From: Polaribacter vadi
GTDB taxonomy: Bacteria; Bacteroidota; Bacteroidia; Flavobacteriales; Flavobacteriaceae
DNA: 64,000 nt
Direction: 5' to 3'
NCBI RefSeq assembly: GCF_001761365.1
Contig: NZ_CP017477.1
Coordinates: 3,276,001-3,340,000 of the forward strand
Shown: positions 34,953-44,900 of the stretch, piece after piece
How the letters are laid out: each line of letters starts with the position of its first letter
Numbering within the stretch: the first letter of the stretch is position 1
The notes under the pieces: model-generated
The model's database searches: none
What the model saw: only the letters and a program-made list of their open reading frames with translations
What the model was told of the DNA's origin: nothing
Program-made: the position numbers and the translations under genes

Positions 34953-35669
34953 ATGCTCAAATTTTTAAAACTTGTTAAAGAATATTTATCTATAAAATTC
35001 AAAAAATATGATAGCAAAATTCCCTATGCTATTATAATTGCAGTTGCTTTAGCAATTGTTATTCTCGGAATTAAGTTTTTTGTAGAACTTACAGAAAGTT
35101 TGCACACAGATGTTTTAGCTAACTCTGATACTATTATAAGTGAATATATAGCTTCTTTTAGAACACCAGTTTTAACTAAGTATTTTACATTTATAACAGA
35201 TGTAGGTGATATTTGGGGATATTTAATTGTGTTTATAATTTGTACAATTCTTTTTTATAGATTTTTTAAGAGATGGAAATATCCTTTGCAATTATCCTTA
35301 ATTTTAATTTTAGCTTTGAGTTCTAATTTATTTTTAAAGCAATTAATAAACAGAGCAAGACCAACTTTAGAGCATTTAGTTACAGTAAAAACATTGAGTT
35401 ATCCAAGTGGACATGCAATGACTGCCATGGCTTTTTACGGTTTTTTAATCTATTTAATATTTACGTTTAAATTCAAGAAAGTATTAAAATTTACCATTAT
35501 AACTTTATTAGGATTTCTAATTTTAAGTATTGGAATTAGTAGAATTTATTTGGGAGTCCATTTTCCATCCGATATTTTAGGTGGTTTTGCAGCAGGTTTT
35601 ATTTGGGTGGTTTTCTGTATTTTAGTTTTAAATATTTTCAAAATTTTTAGAGAAGACCCAGCAACTTAA
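34953..35669 (+). CDS. Membrane-bound PAP2-family phosphatase
   Basis: A 238-residue integral membrane phosphatase with about six transmembrane segments. Motifs are 'KQLINRARPTLEHL' (K...RP), 'YPSGHAMTAMAF' (PSGH) and 'SRIYLGVHFPSDILGG' (SR...H...D). This is the YbbB/LpxT/PgpB-like type acting on lipid phosphates or undecaprenyl pyrophosphate. It is transcribed divergently from the response regulator, with the shared operator in the intergenic region, and is the second PAP2 protein of this module. Confidence 0.92.
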   Translation: MLKFLKLVKEYLSIKFKKYDSKIPYAIIIAVALAIVILGIKFFVELTESLHTDVLANSDTIISEYIASFRTPVLTKYFTFITDVGDIWGYLIVFIICTILFYRFFKRWKYPLQLSLILILALSSNLFLKQLINRARPTLEHLVTVKTLSYPSGHAMTAMAFYGFLIYLIFTFKFKKVLKFTIITLLGFLILSIGISRIYLGVHFPSDILGGFAAGFIWVVFCILVLNIFKIFREDPAT

Positions 35670-35671
35670 AA

Positions 35672-35920
35672 CTAAACTTCTTTTTTTGCTTTACTGTTGA
35701 TGTTTAACAAAGCAGAAATCAACAATAAAAGCCAAGGTAAACCATGTAATAATACATCAAACCAATCTTGAAATTGCATTCCGTTTTCTGATGAAAAAGC
35801 ATTTCCTCCCAAAATCCATTGTAGTTTCCCAACAATATGAGGTGGATTAAAAGGCGCTAAACCTAGAGTTAAACTCGCAATTAAAAAAAGTTTCCAGTTG
35901 TTTTTAAGTTGATTTTTCAT
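35672..35920 (-). CDS. Small conserved-looking membrane protein
   Basis: An 82-residue protein when started at ATG 35920 ('MKNQLKNNWKLFLIASLTLG'). An ATG at 35950 would overlap the preceding gene by 26 nt and add ten residues without pattern. It has two hydrophobic segments (about 11-28 and 58-75) around 'PFNPPHIVGKLQWILGG'. I recognise a similar text from flavobacterial genomes but know no function. The 4-nt gap to the upstream gene suggests co-transcription. Confidence 0.65.
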   Translation of the reverse strand: MKNQLKNNWKLFLIASLTLGLAPFNPPHIVGKLQWILGGNAFSSENGMQFQDWFDVLLHGLPWLLLLISALLNINSKAKKEV

Positions 35921-35924
35921 TTTA

Positions 35925-36554
35925 TTAAGTTGATTGCCACAAATAGCCACTTATTTTATCTTTTAGGCACCAAAAAGCATAGCAAACTCCATCATTTCCA
36001 AACATTATTTCGTAATTGTTATTTGGATTTAAATCTGGTAATCCACTATCAAGCTGAAAAATAAAACTCATTTTATGATTACATTTTGGGCAATATAAAT
36101 TTTCAGATTTTTGAACCCAAATCGGATTTCCCCCAATTCTATTAGAATTACCTTCCCAATTCTGGTTTAAAAATTCTTTAGGAGTTAAAGCTAGCTTTAT
36201 TTCTGTTTCTTTTAAAGGATAATTGGAATATGTATTTACAATATTGATTTTGGTTAATGGTTTTATAATGCTATTATCTAGATGTTGATAAAATATATTT
36301 TGTAGATTAATTTGAGCATTAAAAAAGTCCTCAAAATTAATTGCAAAAGTTACGTTATTTATACTAATTTTTCTTCCAAAGTTATCATCAAAAGAAATTA
36401 AACGATTCAAACCATTTTGTAATTTACCTCCAAATTTGAATTTAAAATCATTTAAAGTATTCAAGCTCCAAGTTGAGTGCAAGCCATTTCTTTGTCCAAA
36501 ATCTTGATGTTGCACAAATTTTTCTTCAAATATAATATGATAACTGTTATCCAT
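35925..36554 (-). CDS. Hypothetical protein with C-terminal CPxC motif
   Basis: A 209-residue soluble protein. The C-terminal third has 'CPKCNHKMSFIFQLDSG' and 'IMFGNDGVCYAFWC', a possible metal-binding knuckle in a fold resembling the YwqG/DUF1963 family, which also ends with a text about an image of intact protein sheets; this resemblance is weak. The first 140 residues are not recognised. No signal peptide. It probably forms a two-gene unit with the small membrane protein downstream. Confidence 0.6.
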   Translation of the reverse strand: MDNSYHIIFEEKFVQHQDFGQRNGLHSTWSLNTLNDFKFKFGGKLQNGLNRLISFDDNFGRKISINNVTFAINFEDFFNAQINLQNIFYQHLDNSIIKPLTKINIVNTYSNYPLKETEIKLALTPKEFLNQNWEGNSNRIGGNPIWVQKSENLYCPKCNHKMSFIFQLDSGLPDLNPNNNYEIMFGNDGVCYAFWCLKDKISGYLWQST

Positions 36555-36577
36555 AATATCTTTTTCTAACTAGCTAA

Positions 36578-36610
36578 AAATCCTTCCCTTTAAAAAAGAT
36601 TTAGGATGGG
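36578..36610. repeat. CCCTTTC element, degenerate copy 2
   Basis: AAATCCTTCCC followed by TTTAAAAAAGATTTAGGATGGG resembles 15216-15250 along its whole length but has lost stem pairing. Located between two minus-strand genes. Confidence 0.35.
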
Positions 36611-36622
36611 CTTTAGGTTATT

Positions 36623-38587
36623 CTATATAAACCAATTCCAAACCAATCCAAAACGAACTGTAAAATCTCTGTAAGGATAATTAGGTGCAGAAAAATAATT
36701 CTTTTCAGAAAAACTAGAAGTTACATTATCAACCTTTAAATACAAACGTGTTCTACGAACTCTTGCGTTAAAGAAAACATCAAAAGTAGGATAACCAATT
36801 TCTTGCGTGTTTTGTAGCTTAAATTCAGCTAATAATGGGTTGTAAGCATTTGCATTGTATTTTGTAAAATACTTAAAAGTAACACCAATATTTACCAACA
36901 TTGGTTTGCCTTTAAACCATTCATCAGTATAATAAAAAGTATTTCTTGTTACAAATTCTGGCACTCTAAAAACCGAACTTCCACTGCTTACATTTTGATA
37001 CATTACTGTATTGTCCAACCCAAATTTCCAAAACTTAAATTCCCTATTTGCTTTTACTTTTAAGTAGGTGATTTGATTCTCAAATTGTTGAGGTAAATTG
37101 TTTTCATCAAAATACGTATAATTATCAATATTTGTGAAATTTAAACCTGCATTTATCCATTTAGAAGCTATCGAAAAACCTAAATCTCTAGTATTTATAT
37201 TGCTAAAATCGTTTTGCCAATTATAATCATCATACTTACTTTGATGAAGTAGTGTGTTAAAATTTGGCGATTTAGAACTGATTAACAAACTTCCTTTAAT
37301 TGTAAATAAACTATCTTTATCATAAACAGCTTCACCTTTTAAATAATTTCCAGATAATCTGCCAGAACCAGGTGTTAAAGAAGCATCTGCATTTAATTGA
37401 AAGTTTTTAATTTTTGCATTCCAATCTGCACCAACAGAAATTGCATTTCCTTCTAATTTTAATTTATTTAAATTACTGTTGCTATTTAAAATAGTATCAT
37501 AACCATAAGAATAACTGGTAAGATTGGCTTTGGCTCTAAATTTTCCTAAAACATATTTAGAGTTAAATTCTAGGTTTACTTCGTTGTTTGTTATGGAGTG
37601 TTGAGCATCATTATTAGTAGCTCCAGAAGAATTTGCATTGCCAAAAAAATCGGTGGTAATTGAGTTTTGATTAAAACTATAGCTTTTATTTTCACTTGTA
37701 AAAACATGGCCGATTTTCAAATTGCTAAAATCCTTATCGTTTAAAGTGTCTTTTTTTGCGAGTAATTTATAACTGTGTTCAAAATAAACTCTGCTGGCAT
37801 CAAACTGACTTTCTGCATCTTCTAAATTGATGTCTAATCTAGATCTTTGAGTAAAATCTGGATCATCATCAATAAAATTTTGTAAAGATTCATCTGTTAA
37901 ACCACCACTTTCTTGATGAAAAAAATCTTGAGCTGCTAAATGTCCTCTAATTTCATACCTGTTATTTTCGGTTCTGTAATGAAAAGCACCTCTAAAATTA
38001 CCATTACTAACCAATGCTCTTCTGTAAGCACCCAAAGAACGTATGGCTTTGTAAGAAAGAGATACATTAAATCTTTTAGAGAAATTTAAAGTAAAAAGTG
38101 CATCTAAAGCTTGACCTTGTTGTAAGCCTGTTCTGTATAAAATTTCTGTAGTTGGTGTGGGTACTTCGTAATATTTTATATCGTCAATTTCAAAATAACT
38201 AACTTGTTTTGCGCTAAAACCAATGTCTGGAAAACGACTTACATTATCAAAACTATAACCTAAATTATTAAAAGTTTGTCCTTGATTATGAAAAGCAAGT
38301 AACTCAAAATTATCTTTTCTTAAAAAGTTAAATTTATATTCTTTATCAAGTGTAAGAGTCGTGTCTATATAAGAAGTATCTCTTTTATGAGAGAAAATCT
38401 TATAATCTGTATATTTTGTTTCGCCAGATAAAATTACTTTTGTCATTCCAGTTCTTGTAGAATCTCCATTAGATAGGTTTATATCTTCTTTAGAAAGTTC
38501 TCGATTACCACTTAAAGCTCTTTGAGAAAAAGTAGAAAAGACACAAATAAAGGCAATAAAAGAGAAAATAATTTTTTTAGTCATCAT
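36623..38587 (-). CDS. Putative porin (Porin_10-type outer-membrane protein)
   Basis: A 654-residue outer-membrane protein. The start is ATG 38587 or 38584 ('MTKKIIFSFIAFICVFSTFSQ', signal peptide); a further ATG at 38605 would add six residues. After a short N-terminal region the protein consists of alternating amphipathic strands ('KRFNVSLSYKAIRSLGAYRR') and ends with an aromatic strand 'VRFGLVWNWFI', as outer-membrane beta-barrels do. This matches the putative porin family found once per genome in many Flavobacteriia. Substrate unknown. Confidence 0.8.
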   Translation of the reverse strand: MMTKKIIFSFIAFICVFSTFSQRALSGNRELSKEDINLSNGDSTRTGMTKVILSGETKYTDYKIFSHKRDTSYIDTTLTLDKEYKFNFLRKDNFELLAFHNQGQTFNNLGYSFDNVSRFPDIGFSAKQVSYFEIDDIKYYEVPTPTTEILYRTGLQQGQALDALFTLNFSKRFNVSLSYKAIRSLGAYRRALVSNGNFRGAFHYRTENNRYEIRGHLAAQDFFHQESGGLTDESLQNFIDDDPDFTQRSRLDINLEDAESQFDASRVYFEHSYKLLAKKDTLNDKDFSNLKIGHVFTSENKSYSFNQNSITTDFFGNANSSGATNNDAQHSITNNEVNLEFNSKYVLGKFRAKANLTSYSYGYDTILNSNSNLNKLKLEGNAISVGADWNAKIKNFQLNADASLTPGSGRLSGNYLKGEAVYDKDSLFTIKGSLLISSKSPNFNTLLHQSKYDDYNWQNDFSNINTRDLGFSIASKWINAGLNFTNIDNYTYFDENNLPQQFENQITYLKVKANREFKFWKFGLDNTVMYQNVSSGSSVFRVPEFVTRNTFYYTDEWFKGKPMLVNIGVTFKYFTKYNANAYNPLLAEFKLQNTQEIGYPTFDVFFNARVRRTRLYLKVDNVTSSFSEKNYFSAPNYPYRDFTVRFGLVWNWFI

Positions 38588-38743
38588 AAATTTCAACAAA
38601 CACAAATGTAAAATAATTAAACGAAAAGAAAAGTTAATAATTATGATGATATTGCTAATTACTTAATGATATTTAAAATCGATGAAACTACCATTCTTTA
38701 ATTAGCATTCATCAAAAACAAAAAGTTTTCTTTTCTTTGTGGT

Positions 38744-39343
38744 ATGTTATTATCCAACTATAGTGATTTTTCTTTAGAAGCTGGTACAGACGAAGCTGGT
38801 AGAGGCTGTTTATGTGGACCAGTTGTGGCTGCAGCAGTAATTTTACCCAAAGATTTTACGCATCCTTTTTTAAACGATTCCAAACAATTATCAGAAAAAA
38901 GGAGGGAAGAGTTACGCCCTTTTATAGAAGAAAATGCACTCGCATTTGGAGTTTCTTTTATTTGGCAAGAAGAAGTTGATAAAATTAACGTTTTACAAGC
39001 CTCAATTACAGGCATGCACAGAGCTATTGATCAGCTTAAAATTACGCCTGAATTTATAATTATAGATGGTAATAAATTCAGAGATTACAAAGAAATTCCA
39101 CACAAAACTATTGTAAAAGGCGATTCCAAATATCTAAGTATTGCAGCAGCTTCAGTGTTGGCAAAAACGTACAGAGACGAATATATGGATAAAATTCATC
39201 AGGAATTCCCAATGTATAATTGGGCAAAAAATAAAGGGTATCCAACCAAAGAGCATAGAAATGGAATTCGCGAATTTGGTGCAACCATTCATCACAGAAA
39301 AACATTTAAACTTTTGCCAGAACAATTAAAATTGAAGATTTAA
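38744..39343 (+). CDS. rnhB: Ribonuclease HII
   Basis: A 199-residue RNase HII that removes ribonucleotides from DNA and RNA primers. The catalytic acidic residues lie in '[20 protein letters not shown]' (Asp, Glu), 'IIDGNKF' (Asp) and the later Asp in 'TYRDEYM'. '[15 protein letters not shown]' is the conserved family motif. It is divergent from the porin gene and stands alone. Confidence 0.96.
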   Translation: MLLSNYSDFSLEAGTDEAGRGCLCGPVVAAAVILPKDFTHPFLNDSKQLSEKRREELRPFIEENALAFGVSFIWQEEVDKINVLQASITGMHRAIDQLKITPEFIIIDGNKFRDYKEIPHKTIVKGDSKYLSIAAASVLAKTYRDEYMDKIHQEFPMYNWAKNKGYPTKEHRNGIREFGATIHHRKTFKLLPEQLKLKI

Positions 39344-39351
39344 TTTTTTTT

Positions 39352-39430
39352 GGAGCTATTTCCTGCTTTTCATTATATCTTTTTTTGAGAAAAACAAAAA
39401 AAGGATGCCATTTCAATCAGGGCTACAACT
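39352..39430. repeat. Probable interspersed GAGCTATTTCCTGC...ATCAGGGCT element
   Basis: Non-coding segment beginning GGAGCTATTTCCTGCTTT and ending TTCAATCAGGGCTAC, with an A/T hairpin-like centre. From memory elements of this shape are frequent between genes in Flavobacteriia. It occupies part of the 363-nt gap between rnhB and the next gene. Confidence 0.4.
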
Positions 39431-39560
39431 ATTTGCCAACTTTTAGAATACTTTATACTTTTTTCTTTTTAATAATTTTCAAAGAATTTATCAGTAAAAA
39501 TCTGTGAAATCTTTGTCAATAATATTTCCAGCTCTTCCACAAATTTTTACATCAAACATA

Positions 39561-39585
39561 TTAATTTGTGTATTTGTGGCAATTT
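39561..39585 (+). repeat. TTAATT..GTGGCAATTT element, copy 2
   Basis: Matches 17614-17638 at 21 of 25 positions. The rest of the gap 39431-39706 is AT-rich; I see no gene in it. Confidence 0.5.
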
Positions 39586-39706
39586 TATCAAGATTGTTAT
39601 CATAGAAAATTCGTAAGATCTTTATCAAAAAAAAATCATACAAACTTCATTTAAATCCAAATCATCCACAAACTTTTTCTATTTTTACGCTCCAAAATCT
39701 CAAAAG

Positions 39707-40759
39707 ATGATTAAAAAAACTAGAGCAGAAATTACCAAATGTATTCTTCATAAAGTAGCCAATAAATTTAACAGCGGTCAGAATGTTTTTTCAGACGATT
39801 TAATTCGTTTTGATCAAGAAAGCTACGATTTAATGAAGAATTTTTTACTAAAACCATTTGGGAGTTTAACACAGAGCTATCGTTTTTCTCATCATGCAGA
39901 TGTACGTTTAAATGAACTAAACAATTATGCTTCAGAAGTTTTTAAAGAAGAAAGTTCGTTTGTAGAATATTCTAAAAACATCGTAAATCATTTGTTTGAA
40001 CAATCTAATTCAGCACAAATAAAAACAGGTGATGTTATTGTGGTTTTTATAGAAGGTATAGAATATAAAGATGTGTTAACAGAAGCAGTTGGAATCTTTA
40101 AAATAGAAAATAAAGTTGATTTCTTTCAAACGTATCTAGATGATAATGAGAGTTTTGATGTTGTGGTTCAAAAAGGAATATCAACAAAAAGAATAGATAA
40201 AGGATGTTTAATTTTAAACACTTCAGATACAGAAGGAACCGTAGTTTTTTCAGTAGATAATAATAATTACGATGCACAATATTGGATTAAAAATTTCCTT
40301 GCAGTAAAATTAGCGGACGATTATAATTCGCACACGCAAAATTATTTAGAGTTGTGTAAAGAATTTTCTGAAGAAGTGATTAAGCCAGAATTGGGCATGA
40401 AAGAACAAGGTAATTTTTTAGCAAATACAGTAGATTATTTTAAAGAACACGAAGCTGTAGATTACAACGAATTTAAAGATGAAATCTTTGAAGACGAAAA
40501 GCATAAAGAGTTATTTGAAGATTACAAAAAGCATTATGAAAACTTAAACGATGTGCTCATCAGAAATAATTTTGATGTTTCTGGCGTTGTTTTAAAGAAA
40601 GAAAAAAACAAGCTAAAAACAGAGATTAAGTTAGATACAAACATCACCATAAAACTAGATGTTGATGCTCCTGATGCAGCCTCAGAATATTTAGAAAGAG
40701 GGTATGATGAGGAGAAAAAAATGAAATTTTACAAAGTGTATTTTAACGAAGAGAAGTAG
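39707..40759 (+). CDS. Nucleoid-associated protein (NdpA/YejK family)
   Basis: A 350-residue protein of the 37-kDa nucleoid-associated family (PF04245 type). The text 'FNEEK' end, 'VVVQKGISTKRIDKGCLILN' and 'YWIKNFLAVKLADDYNSHTQNYLELCKEF' are typical of the Bacteroidota branch. E. coli YejK associates with the nucleoid; the function here is inferred. Cytoplasmic, no membrane segments. It stands alone, with a repeat-containing gap upstream. Confidence 0.8.
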   Translation: MIKKTRAEITKCILHKVANKFNSGQNVFSDDLIRFDQESYDLMKNFLLKPFGSLTQSYRFSHHADVRLNELNNYASEVFKEESSFVEYSKNIVNHLFEQSNSAQIKTGDVIVVFIEGIEYKDVLTEAVGIFKIENKVDFFQTYLDDNESFDVVVQKGISTKRIDKGCLILNTSDTEGTVVFSVDNNNYDAQYWIKNFLAVKLADDYNSHTQNYLELCKEFSEEVIKPELGMKEQGNFLANTVDYFKEHEAVDYNEFKDEIFEDEKHKELFEDYKKHYENLNDVLIRNNFDVSGVVLKKEKNKLKTEIKLDTNITIKLDVDAPDAASEYLERGYDEEKKMKFYKVYFNEEK

Positions 40760-40812
40760 GCTTTGTAGAAATATTAATAATTACGAAATTTTTTAGATAA
40801 ATAATTGAGCAC

Positions 40813-41190
40813 ATGCAAGATCAAAAAAATATACTTGTATCTAATATGTCTAAGGAATTAAAAAGTTTGGTTGATCAATTAAATAAAATAAAACCCGATA
40901 AAAATTTTCACCTTACCATTTATGAACCAAATATGTTCTGGAAAATAAATTGGAAAACAGACAGGTATTTAGAGGAGTGCTTTCGGGTTCACATATATGC
41001 TGACGATGCAAAATATTCTTTAATTGCTGAGCATGGAGTTAAGGATTTTTTTGAGCATATTAATGATAGATATTTTAATTTTAAAGAAAAAACTTTAGAA
41101 GAGTTTTATCTAATTACAAACGAAATAGTTCAAAAAATAAAAAAAGCAGTTTTAGTGTCTATTGATAAAGATTTAGATAAAGGAATGTAA
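40813..41190 (+). CDS. Hypothetical protein
   Basis: A 125-residue soluble, charged protein that I do not recognise. It has an N-terminal helical region ('MSKELKSLVDQLNKIKPDK'), a central 'LTIYEPNMFWKINWKTDRYLEE' segment and no signal peptide, Cys pair or obvious motif. A start at the internal Met at residue 12 is possible. It is convergent with lipB; a weak hairpin (TAATCGT/ACGATTA) overlaps its stop. Confidence 0.55.
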   Translation: MQDQKNILVSNMSKELKSLVDQLNKIKPDKNFHLTIYEPNMFWKINWKTDRYLEECFRVHIYADDAKYSLIAEHGVKDFFEHINDRYFNFKEKTLEEFYLITNEIVQKIKKAVLVSIDKDLDKGM

Positions 41191-41204
41191 TCGTTTTTTT
41201 ACGA

Positions 41205-41909
41205 TTAATCTGTAATAATCTCCTCAACCTCAAAAAGCACTTTAAAATGCTTTAGTATTTTTTCCTTTACTTCTTCTACATCCACTTTTTTACCCAATTC
41301 AGCTTCCATAGAAGCTACAGCTTTACCGCGAATTCCACAAGGAATTATATTATCAAAATAGCCTAAATTAACATTTGCATTTAAAGCAAAACCGTGCATT
41401 GTAACCCATCTAGAAGAACGAATTCCCATAGCACAAATTTTACGAGCAAAAGGCGTTCCAACATCTAACCAAACACCAGTTTCACCTTTACTTCTTTCGC
41501 CTTTTAAACCGTATTCTGCAATGGTTAAAATAATAGATTCTTCTAATAAACGAAGGTATTTATGAATATCAGTAAAAAAGTTTTCTAAATCTAGAATTGG
41601 GTAGCCAACAATTTGTCCTGGACCATGATACGTAATATCTCCTCCTCTGTTTATTTTATAAAAAGTAGCTCCTTTTTCTGCTAATTGCTTTTCATTTAAT
41701 AGCAAATTACTCAGATCTCCACTTTTACCAAGTGTATATACATGAGGATGCTCTACAAATAAAAAATGATTTTGAGTTTGATTTGTATTGTTATTTCTTC
41801 GATTATCAATTTTAACGTCTACAATTCCTTGTAATAGTTCAGATTGATACTCCCAAGTTTCTTTATAATCTTTAAGACCAAGGTCTTTTAGCTGTATGTT
41901 TCTATTCAT
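41205..41909 (-). CDS. lipB: Lipoyl(octanoyl) transferase
   Basis: A 234-residue LipB from ATG 41909 ('MNRNIQLKDLGLKDYKETWE'); a longer start at 41954 would lie upstream of the -7 box. It transfers octanoyl from acyl carrier protein to lipoyl domains. Conserved blocks are 'RGGDITYHGPGQIVGYPI', 'KICAMGIRSSRWVTMHGFALN' (catalytic Lys) and 'IIPCGIRGKAV' (catalytic Cys). Its promoter overlaps that of the divergent protease gene. lipA is not in the window. Confidence 0.94.
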   Translation of the reverse strand: MNRNIQLKDLGLKDYKETWEYQSELLQGIVDVKIDNRRNNNTNQTQNHFLFVEHPHVYTLGKSGDLSNLLLNEKQLAEKGATFYKINRGGDITYHGPGQIVGYPILDLENFFTDIHKYLRLLEESIILTIAEYGLKGERSKGETGVWLDVGTPFARKICAMGIRSSRWVTMHGFALNANVNLGYFDNIIPCGIRGKAVASMEAELGKKVDVEEVKEKILKHFKVLFEVEEIITD

Positions 41910-41920
41910 AATTACGACTA

Positions 41921-41928
41921 CAAAGGTA
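41921..41928 (-). promoter_or_regulatory. -7 box of lipB
   Basis: On the minus strand TACCTTTG, an exact TAnnTTTG, lies 11 nt upstream of the lipB ATG at 41909. A TTG equivalent occurs 23 nt away (+ strand CAA at 41952), farther than usual. The leader would be very short. Confidence 0.55.
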
Positions 41929-41977
41929 AATATTTCATTATATTTGAAAACCAAAATTGTATTTTAAATATACTTTT

Positions 41978-44900
41978 ATGAAAAACAGACTATCCCTTCT
42001 ACTTTTTTTTGCAATTTTATGTAGTAGTTCCTCTTCTTATGGGCAACAATTATGGCATAAGCAAGAAAAAGAAAATACAACTATTCAAAAGAAAGCAACT
42101 TTTCAAAAGAAAAATTTTCCTTCAAATTATGAGATTGTTACTTTAAATAGTGGTGTTTTTGAGGGTAAGTTAAGTAGAAAATCAGCAACTTTTAATACTA
42201 TTATAGAGTTACCAAATGCAGATGGTAGTTTGTCGAAATTTTCGATTCAAGAAAATTCTAATTTTGATCCCATATTACAAGCTAAATTTCCAAACGTAAA
42301 ATCATACACTGCAAAAGGAATTGACGATGAATCTGCGAATGCAAAAATAAGTATTGGTACAGATGGTTTTCATGCTGTAATTTACTCAGAAGCTAAAGAA
42401 ACGATCTATATAGATCCTTATACAAAAGATAAGAAAGAGTATATTATTTATAAAAAAAGTAGTTTAAATGATGTTGATTTAGATTTTGAATGTCAGGTGG
42501 AAGAAGCTGCAAGTAAAGAATTTACAAATACAGATTTTTCAAAAAACTTAAATGATGGTAAATTAAGAACCTACAGATTAGCATTGGCTTGTAGTGGAGA
42601 ATATGCTCAATTTCATTTAGGAGCTAGTCAACAAAATATACCAAGTTCTGCATCAGATCAAGTAAAAAAAGCGGCAGTTTTATCTGCAATGAATACTTCA
42701 TTAACAAGATTAAATGGTGTTTTTGAAAGAGAATTATCAGTAAAATTTGAACTTGTAAGCAATAACGAAGATATTATCTTTTTAAATCCTGCCACAGATG
42801 GTATGACAGATGATGACCCTGATGAGCTTATAGACGAAGTTCAAGCAATCTGTGATGCACAAATTGGAAATGCAAATTATGATATTGGACATGTGTTTAG
42901 TACTTCTGGAGGTACTTTATCTGGTTTGGCTGGTTTAGGTGTTGTTTGTATTACTGGGCAAAAAGCAAGAGGGGTAACAGGTTTAGGTTCTCCTGTTGGT
43001 GATCCTTATGATATTGATTTGGTTGCTCACGAATTAGGACATCAATTTGGAGCAACACATACGCAAAATAATCCTTGTAATAGAACAAACTCTACTGCTA
43101 TAGAACCTGGAAGTGGTTCTACAATTATGGGATATGCAGGTATTTGTGCACCCAATGTAAAATCTGGAAATGCTGACGGAAATAGTGATGATTATTTTCA
43201 TGCAGTTAGTCTTACTCAAATATGGGCTATTATTCAATCTTCAGGAGGTTGTGCTGTGTTAACAAATACAAATAATACTGCACCAACTGCAAATGCAGGG
43301 TTAGATTATAGTATTCCAAAATCTACACCTTTTAAATTAACAGGTACAGGAAATGATGCAGATGGTTTAAATTCATTAACCTATAATTGGGAGCAATTAG
43401 ATAATGAAATTGCAACAATGCCACCAGAACCAACAAATTTAGGAGGGCCAACATTTAGATCTTTACCTTCTAAAAGTGTTCCTTTTAGGTATTTTCCAGC
43501 TTTAGCGACTGTTGTAAGTGGAAGTTTAGTTACTACTTGGGAGGTTGTTCCTTCTGTTGAAAGAGAACTAAATTTCTCTTTTGTGGTAAGAGATAATAAT
43601 GTTGGAGGAGGAAGCACAGCAAGAGATGATATGAAAATTAATGTAGTTGATGTAACTCCTTTTACAGTTACTGCACCAAATTCTGCTGTAGTTTGGAATA
43701 CAGGAAGTACCCAAACAATTAATTGGAATCAAGGTGTAACAAATGCAGCTCCAATAAATTGTGCTACAGTAAATATAAAATTATCAGTAGATGGAGGACT
43801 TACGTTTCCCATAATTTTAAAATCAAATACTGCTAATGATGGAACAGAAGAAATAATTATTCCTGATAATGCAACCAGTTCTGCAAGAATTATGGTAGAA
43901 GCAGCAGATAATATTTTTTACAATATCAATTCAACAGATTTTACGATTAATTCATTAGCACCAACATTTATTGTAAATAATACAGATGGTTTGCAGAGTG
44001 CTTGTAATTCTGGAAATCAAAGTATAAACTATAATTTAAATTTTGATTTTGTAAATGGTTTTTCTGAAACAGTTACATTATCATCTTCTGGAGAACCAGC
44101 AGGTTCTAATGTGTCGTTTAGTGATTCAACTATAAATGCTGATGGGAATGTGACTATGACAATTTCTAATTTTGATGATAATACACCACAAGAATATGAA
44201 ATTATTGTTTCATCAACTTCTGCAACTATAACACAAACTCTTAAGGTAGATTTTAGATTAAGTTCTGCTGATTTTAGCGAATTAACACTTTCTTCTCCTG
44301 CAGACAATGCTACTGGTTTAAATTTAGTCGAAGAATTAATGTGGAATAATGATTCAAATGCAACTTCTTACGATGTTGAAATTGCTACAGATTCTGAATT
44401 TTCTAATGTAATTTCTACAGGAAATGTTATTATAAATTCTTATACAACAACAAATCTTGTAGGAGTAACTGAATATTTTTGGAGAGTAAAGCCTAAAAAT
44501 AGTTGTGGAGAAGGTGATTTTTCTTCAGTTTTTAGTTTTACAACAAAAGTAGCTGCTTATTGCGCTTCTACTTTTACAGATGAAGCTGGAGGATCAGAAC
44601 ATATCACAAACGTTACTTTTGGGTCAATCAATAATAATTCTGGGAATGATACAGATGATGGTTATCAGGATTTTACATCCATAAATACCAATCTTTTAAG
44701 AGGTGAGGATGAACAAATAAGTGTAACTTTTGATACTGGAGGTTACCAAGATCATTGTTATGTTTTTATTGATTGGAATCAAGATTTTCAATTTGATAAC
44801 GATACTGAAAGATACGATTTAGGAACTAAAGTTGATGCCGATGGAAATTACTTAACAACAAATATTGATACAGCAACATTTACGATTACAGTTCCAAATA

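Noticed and set aside
41188-41209. TAATCGT/ACGATTA hairpin as a terminator between the hypothetical gene and lipB
   Set aside because: The stem is short, the T-run forms the loop instead of following the stem, and no T-run follows on either strand.
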